64,000 nucleotides of DNA from NCBI GenBank assembly GCA_947034895.1, contig OX344761.1:39072863-39136862 (forward strand), given 5' to 3'. The DNA comes from Rhytidiadelphus loreus. Taxonomy: Eukaryota > Streptophyta > Bryopsida > Hypnales > Hylocomiaceae. A program made the position numbers and the translations under genes. Shown in pieces: positions 58,459 to 64,000 of this stretch (position 1 is its first letter; every line of letters begins with the position of its first letter). The notes under the pieces are model-generated. The model was given only the letters and a program-made list of their open reading frames with translations. It made no database searches and was not told the DNA's origin.

Positions 58459-60314
58459 ACCCTCTTTGGTTGAACATGGTTACTGAGAAAAATTTAAGTA
58501 GATTTTCCTTCCAAGATAGAGACTTAAGATGTCTAAGCCTAAAAAATCCAATAATAACAAGTTGGAGAGTATGGTACTAACTCCAACTTCCAAGAAATGG
58601 TTTCATTTCTTTGACTGTACTTGCTTGGAAATTGCCCCTATAGTGTTATTTGTCATTTTCAAAATTTGGTAGGCTCCTTCTCTTGGAATAATTTGTAGTA
58701 GAAATGTAAAATAATCTAGCTTTCGAGATGCTACCAATTGAATGGAGAGGGAAAGCAAAAAGTAAACTCCTCGATTGCATATCCCTACTTCAATTTTTTA
58801 TGCTGTTTTGGTTTACAAAAATACTACAAACTATTGTACAAATGACAAACTTCTATATAGCATCCATTCACACAAATGGGAGTACAATTGGAGGATCAAA
58901 GGTGACATATGCATTATTTGTGTGTTGAATTTGACTTTTTTGGATCACAAAAAATACAAATATCACCTACAATTTGTTTGTTCATCATAGTTCTCTACTA
59001 GTACAAATTTTATCCAAATTTATAGCAAAGTAACCAATATTGCATGGCAAGTTGATGACCATAACAAAATTTTGTAGTAAATATTGGAATCAAGAGCAAA
59101 ACTTGAGCATAGACAAAATGATGGTGAAATGCATCCAAAATATATGTATCCATTGTTCAATATATATGGTGTTTGGCTAATAGATCTTTAAAATATATTT
59201 AGATGATTGTCATCTATTGTAACTCTCACAATTCAAAACAAAAAAGGAGTGTGGAGGGAACAAACCATTTTATCTCTTATAAAGGGTTTTACTAGCCCTA
59301 ACTTATTTTGGCAATTCATTAGTATAAATCCACTACGTGCTAAAATGATTGTGTGCTAAATCCATGTTAAAGCTAATACAATTTGCATTGAAACTAACAT
59401 AGAATAAACAAAAAAATCATTATAGCCCATGGTGGATTCTTGGGTGGATTTGTACTAGTAATCGCTAGAGAAAGGTACATATGCAATTAGTACTTGTTCA
59501 ACCAACCACAAGGATTGGCCAAAGGCACCCATAATGTCACCATCAATTGGTGAGCATAGACAACTACAATATGACATGCATGCAAGGGAACGTATGACCA
59601 CTGTCACATAATATGACAACAAACTTGTGACTTTGTTATCAACCGCTTGTAGTCTTACTGATCTTTCTATGTTGTTGTGCATCAATAGGTGAAGTAGGTG
59701 GCATATTGGTGGTCACATTGAAATCCCAACATTGCCTATTCTTGTCCATTGCCAAAAATATTTGAGGTAGGTAGCTATATATGATCACATACGTACATGG
59801 CTACTACTTAGTGTAGAGGTGGGACCACAAATGGTGGCATATATTATTATTGATCAAACTTTTCTAAATGCCTTTATTTTGTTATAAGAGTGCAATGATA
59901 GTAGAATGTAGAAATCCATAAGTTACTTGACATCAATGTTAGTAGTGTTGCTTATGCTATTACAAAGGTGTATGAACCTCCACAAAATCGGATGCTAAAG
60001 ATAAGATTGAAAAATCTAACTAAAATTCACTACACAATGTTTTGGTGAGATTATAAGAAGGAAAAGTATCTATAGTATATGGGATGCAAGAAGATTAGGT
60101 AGTGGTATTTGCCTCACATGTGTATTAATAGTTTGTATAGGGCAGTGCTTTGATATTTACCAATGGCAAGAATTCTTTAATCATATAAGGTCATAAAATA
60201 ATGGTACAAAGACACATGTTTGTTTTTCATTTATTTACTAATGTGTATTTACATCCTTGATAAGATTACATACTATTTGGATTGGAATGACATTTTTGTT
60301 TTTTTGCTTTTAGA
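58459..60314. other. AT-rich intergenic DNA, nothing recognised
   Basis: No supported gene, RNA or clear repeat. Confidence 0.4.
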
Positions 60315-63120
60315 CACTACAAGAAAACCTCGTTTTCTGCAACAAGTTGAAAAACATGAAAGTATGTTTTTTTTAACATTAGGCATGCTTCCGCCGATGT
60401 CCAGAAAAATTTGTCAACATTGACATGCCCCCAAAATGGTAAAATCAAGCAAAACATACCATATTTTCACTACAACATCGTGATAGACATGGACTAAAAA
60501 ATTGGAGAAATTGTACCACATGTGGTAGCTACATCAAGTCCACGTTAGGGCCATGTGCACGGGCAATGCCATGAATTTTTCCCACTAGTCAAACTGGAAA
60601 TGATGTGGTATTTGATGTGGAAAATTGAAAAAAGAACATGACAAATTGAGAATCTGGCATGCAATTAAAAATAATGTGACATGACAATTTAGTGAGGGCA
60701 ATTTTCTAACTCATTGACAATATGTGGTCAACTTCTTACCAAGTAGTCTCCGACTAAATAATGACTTCTACGAGACTTCTGTGATTATTTTATGGGTTGT
60801 ATGCAACTTCTTTGCAAGTTTTTTGTGACTTGTGTGGATCATGTGTGCAACTTGTTTGCAACTGCGTTACAACTTATTTGTGATTTGGGATGGTTGAAAT
60901 GTGCAACTTGTTTGCAACTTCATTACAATTGATTTCATTCATATGGATCATATGTGTAACTTATTTGCAATTACATTTTGAGCTGTGGCAACTAATGTGG
61001 CATGCCAAATCAACTCACATTTTCAGCTCTTAAGCATTCCAATTTTGTTCTTCAAGATGTCAACCTACAACATATGGACATTGTGAGAGACACCACATAC
61101 AACAACCAAATCTCTTTGGAATTATTAATACTAATGTCCACCACAACATCCAAAGATTTCCAAAAAACAACTATAGCAACCAAAAGTATCAATTGAGAAA
61201 ACATTGTATTCATACATAACATTACAATTAATACATTGTGCATTGTACATCCAAACATCACATCACAAATTATACAACATGTACAATATTCCAAACATTA
61301 TACAACATTCACAAAATGCAATACAACATACACCATATTTGATGTTTATTAATCATGGCTTGAGAAACCATTGAAGATGGGATGAGAAGCCAAGGTTTTA
61401 TAGGAGTGTGGTGGTAGGCGACATGGCAAATGATGTGGAACATGTCAAATGTGTAGTTTGTGTTCACCCCACATAGTTTCAAGTTCAATTCAAGGTGTTG
61501 TAACTTTTGCACCAAAAGTTCAAATTCAATAAGGCTTATTAATAAATTTGTACTCTTTCTTCTAGTTTATGTGGTAAAATTTTCAAATCAATCGAATATA
61601 ATTTTTTTTCTTGGAAGCCAATCAAAGTGCACAACTTCAATTTGAGATTTACCAGATTGTACTTCATGACTAAAACTTTAGGGGCTTGTATCTCCTTCAT
61701 GTAATGTTTGTTTTTTATAAAATTTGTTGGATTATATTTCCCTTCAATTCTAGTTATTGTGGTAGAATTTTCATGTCAATCCAAGTTGTTTTGAATGTTT
61801 GGAAGCAATTGGAAGTCCAATATCCTAACATTTTTGGATTATAGTGAACTTTGGCGGCTTGGTTCTTCTTTAAATAGTGTCCGTTTTCAATAAATTCAAA
61901 CACACTTCATACATAGTTGTATGCAATATTCTGCCATTCATGAAAGAAAGAGGTAACTAAAAATCAAATATACTATGATAGACCATGGATAAATATTACT
62001 GTAAAGCATGGTAGCCATTATTTGGTAGTGTGGCTTTGAATCGGAACAAGCTTGATGTAGGGAAATAATACATTGCATCTCATGCAATAAAACAACTCAA
62101 TGTAAACTTGCATCTACAATTGTTTAGCAAAACAATGTTGTAGTAGTTGCTAAACTCCTAGTTCCATAGCAATTCGACTAACAATCCCAACTATAGTTGT
62201 TTAATAGTCGAATTTTTGTCGTTTTGTAGTCGGTTCTCAGTCATACTATAGTCATTCTATACTGGTTTTCCAATCATTTTGTAGTTGTTTTCTAGTCGCC
62301 ATTAGTAGTCATTTCCTAGTTGTATTATAGTTATTTTCTAGTACCAGTGTAGTTGTTTTTTAGTTGCATGAGTAGTCTTTATATAGTTGTTTTGTAGTTT
62401 TACCTTAGTTGAATTCTAATTGTTTTCTAGTCGTCTTCCAGTTGATTTGTAGTTGCCACTGTAATTGTTTTCTAATCAAACTCCAATTGTTTTCTAGTTG
62501 AAGTATAGTTGTTTTCTATAGAATTTATAGTGAAATGAATAGGTAACATGTGGTTGATCTTTGACAAAGTGGACTCTACAAAACGTAAAGTTGTCCACAT
62601 TGACAACTCTAATGAATACTGGATGTAGAATACCTCATGTTAATTCTAAATGACTACTCTGTTATGGTTCTATAATCCTGCACTTCATTCTACGACTACT
62701 CTACAACTACAACAACGTACACGTTGAAGTTGGTGCAAATAGAGAGGGATTACAGTCGCAATGTAGTTAACTTATATAGGACACTTAGTCGCAAAGTATC
62801 CGTCGGATACCAGTTGTGGCGGACACATTTTTCCTCTAATACTTGAAAGCCAATTATTGTGTGTAAATTGACATGAAAAGACATACTATTTATACAAGTG
62901 GGCGATAGGAGGCATGACAAACCATATGGGATATGCTAATTTTCAAAATTTTACAAAGTTGTCAAAATTGACTTTGCCAAAAGATTTGGACATCTTATTT
63001 GACGTCTTAGTTGATATCACAAAAAAAATTTGAATGTTTGAGTTGATGTCTAAAAAAATATTGTTCAAGTTTTCAAATGACATCCATGTGTGATGATTCT
63101 AAAACACTCATTTGAATGAC
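60315..63120. mobile_element. Probable larger CACTA-type element, right end not fixed
   Basis: A classic CACTACAAGAAAAC end starts at 60315. Inside are two blocks of short degenerate direct repeats: GTGCAACTTGTTTGCAACT type at about 60790-60970, and TAGTTGTTTTCTAGT type at about 62200-62520. Such blocks are usual near CACTA ends. Sequence near 62960-63110 (GACATCTTATTTGACGTC, AAAAAAAATTTG) resembles the right part of the 980-bp element. No matching terminal repeat or target duplication was found, so the right boundary is a guess. No transposase frame. Confidence 0.4.
62200..62520. repeat. Degenerate tandem array of TAGTTGTTTTCTAGT-type units
   Basis: More than fifteen variants of TAGTTGTTTT(C/G)TAGT(T/C)G follow each other at irregular spacing of about 15-30 bp. 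Low complexity and noncoding. Confidence 0.7.
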
Positions 63121-63768
63121 ATGTATTTAGGATTCTTGGTGCCTTCACAATGCTCAATCATTCTAATGACATTTCAACTCAATGACTTATATTTTTTATA
63201 TTATATTCATTTTGCATCTTATCCATTGAATGAATATCAAATCTATTAACTAAATAAATCTAATTTTTGAAATAAATATTTTTAATTTTGTAATAGATTT
63301 TGATTTCAACACTAATACTATCTTTGTCATAGTAAGCAATGACACTTATAAGGTATTATGAATACTAATAAGATAACAAAGACACTTATTTTTGTATATT
63401 TATTTCAAATATAAATAACTTCAATATGTGATTGGTATTAATATTCTAAATTCTTCTTGCATTTTTCATTTTTTAATATCGTTTTATTTTCTTATAGATG
63501 AAATAAACTTGTGCACTTATTCTATACAATTGAGGCCAACAAAATAGATGGGAAGATGGAGCTCAATTTTTGGCAAAAACAAGATAACAATGAATTATAT
63601 TTTAATATACCTTTGACAAATAACAATGGTTCATTTATTTACATGCTGTCCAAGACCATTTAGGACAACATATTTAGATTTGAAATGACCAGTAGTAGTA
63701 TATAGAAAGATTGAATTTCAACTATTGTAATAACCATTTCATTAGTCATTAATATAATTTAATGTTAC
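63121..63768. other. AT-rich DNA, nothing recognised
   Basis: No repeat or gene identified. The last part is probably intron of the minus-strand gene at the window edge. Confidence 0.35.
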
Positions 63769-64000
63769 AATATAAAGATGTCAAAGTTTGTAAGTAAATC
63801 AGGCATTCGCATTAATAGTCCTCGAAAATCCATAAAAGTTAATCCTGCACTATGTGGATCAATTTCTGATATTACTTTTTGAGCCATGTCAAAAAGTTCA
63901 TTTTCTTCAAGACCTTCTGATGATGGTGTACGTTCCAATATATTTTTGAATGAATATCCAACTACCCCACTAGATGTTAATAATCCAATACCATGCATTA
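63769..64000 (-). CDS. Partial exon with an EF-hand-like segment, possibly NADPH-oxidase-like
   Basis: Open minus-strand frame entering from beyond the window. A probable donor (TT|GTAACA) lies at about 63769. The segment EIDPHSAGLTFMDF has the spacing of a weak EF-hand loop (Asp at 1, Gly at 6) followed by a helix (RGLLMRMPDLL). The pattern 'EEx DP..GY' plus a following helix resembles the calcium-binding region in front of NADPH/ferric oxidase domains, but the similarity is weak and only about 77 residues are visible. It could be another EF-hand protein. Confidence 0.35.

Noticed and set aside
1..64000. CRISPR arrays, bacterial operons, tRNA or rRNA genes, organelle DNA insertions
   Set aside because: No regularly spaced repeats with unique spacers, no cloverleaf that I could fold, no rRNA core sequence and no recognisable plastid or mitochondrial gene. 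All coding genes are intron-containing plant nuclear genes.

Overview
The window is nuclear DNA of a land plant. The evidence is a set of plant-type, intron-containing genes in a very AT-rich, gene-poor background packed with small DNA transposons. Five intact protein genes can be modelled: a large Lys/Glu/Ser-rich protein of unknown function (- strand, 218-6934), Mediator subunit MED30 (+, 10583-12862), a two-LIM-domain actin-bundling type protein (-, 15896-18125), a type-B (B-ARR) cytokinin response regulator (-, 26055-30999) and cullin-3 (+, 47067-49890). A sixth gene starts beyond the right edge and leaves one EF-hand-like exon at 63769-64000. I cannot name the species. All genes have counterparts across land plants, and nothing here separates bryophyte, fern or seed plant. 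Splice junctions were placed by hand from GT/AG sites, reading phase and family alignment.

Layout. 0.2-7 kb is the multi-exon unknown gene, with a telobox just upstream of its start. 7-10.4 kb holds a 245-bp direct duplication and three inverted-repeat elements, the last of which sits about 200 bp upstream of the MED30 start codon. 10.6-12.9 kb is MED30, whose first intron is built from degenerate tandem copies of a segment that includes its own splice-donor region. 15.9-18.1 kb is the LIM gene. 18.2-26 kb is intergenic and rich in miniature elements. 26.1-31 kb is the response regulator. 31-46.7 kb is a long AT-rich desert with three elements flanked by TTAA, a minisatellite and simple repeats. 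46.8-50.5 kb is CUL3 with an upstream ORF in its likely leader. 51.5-64 kb is a transposon landscape: a fourth TTAA-type element, a perfect 132-bp palindrome with CACTA-type ends, a degenerate Ty1/copia remnant interrupted by a 980-bp CACTA element, and a probable larger CACTA relative with subterminal repeats.

The genes show no operon-like or pathway linkage. They are ordinary nuclear regulatory and cytoskeletal genes that happen to be neighbours. The most unusual content is structural: the self-duplicated exon/intron boundary in MED30, the perfect CACTA palindrome with matching target duplications, and the family of TTAA-flanked elements with CCCCTAAA termini.
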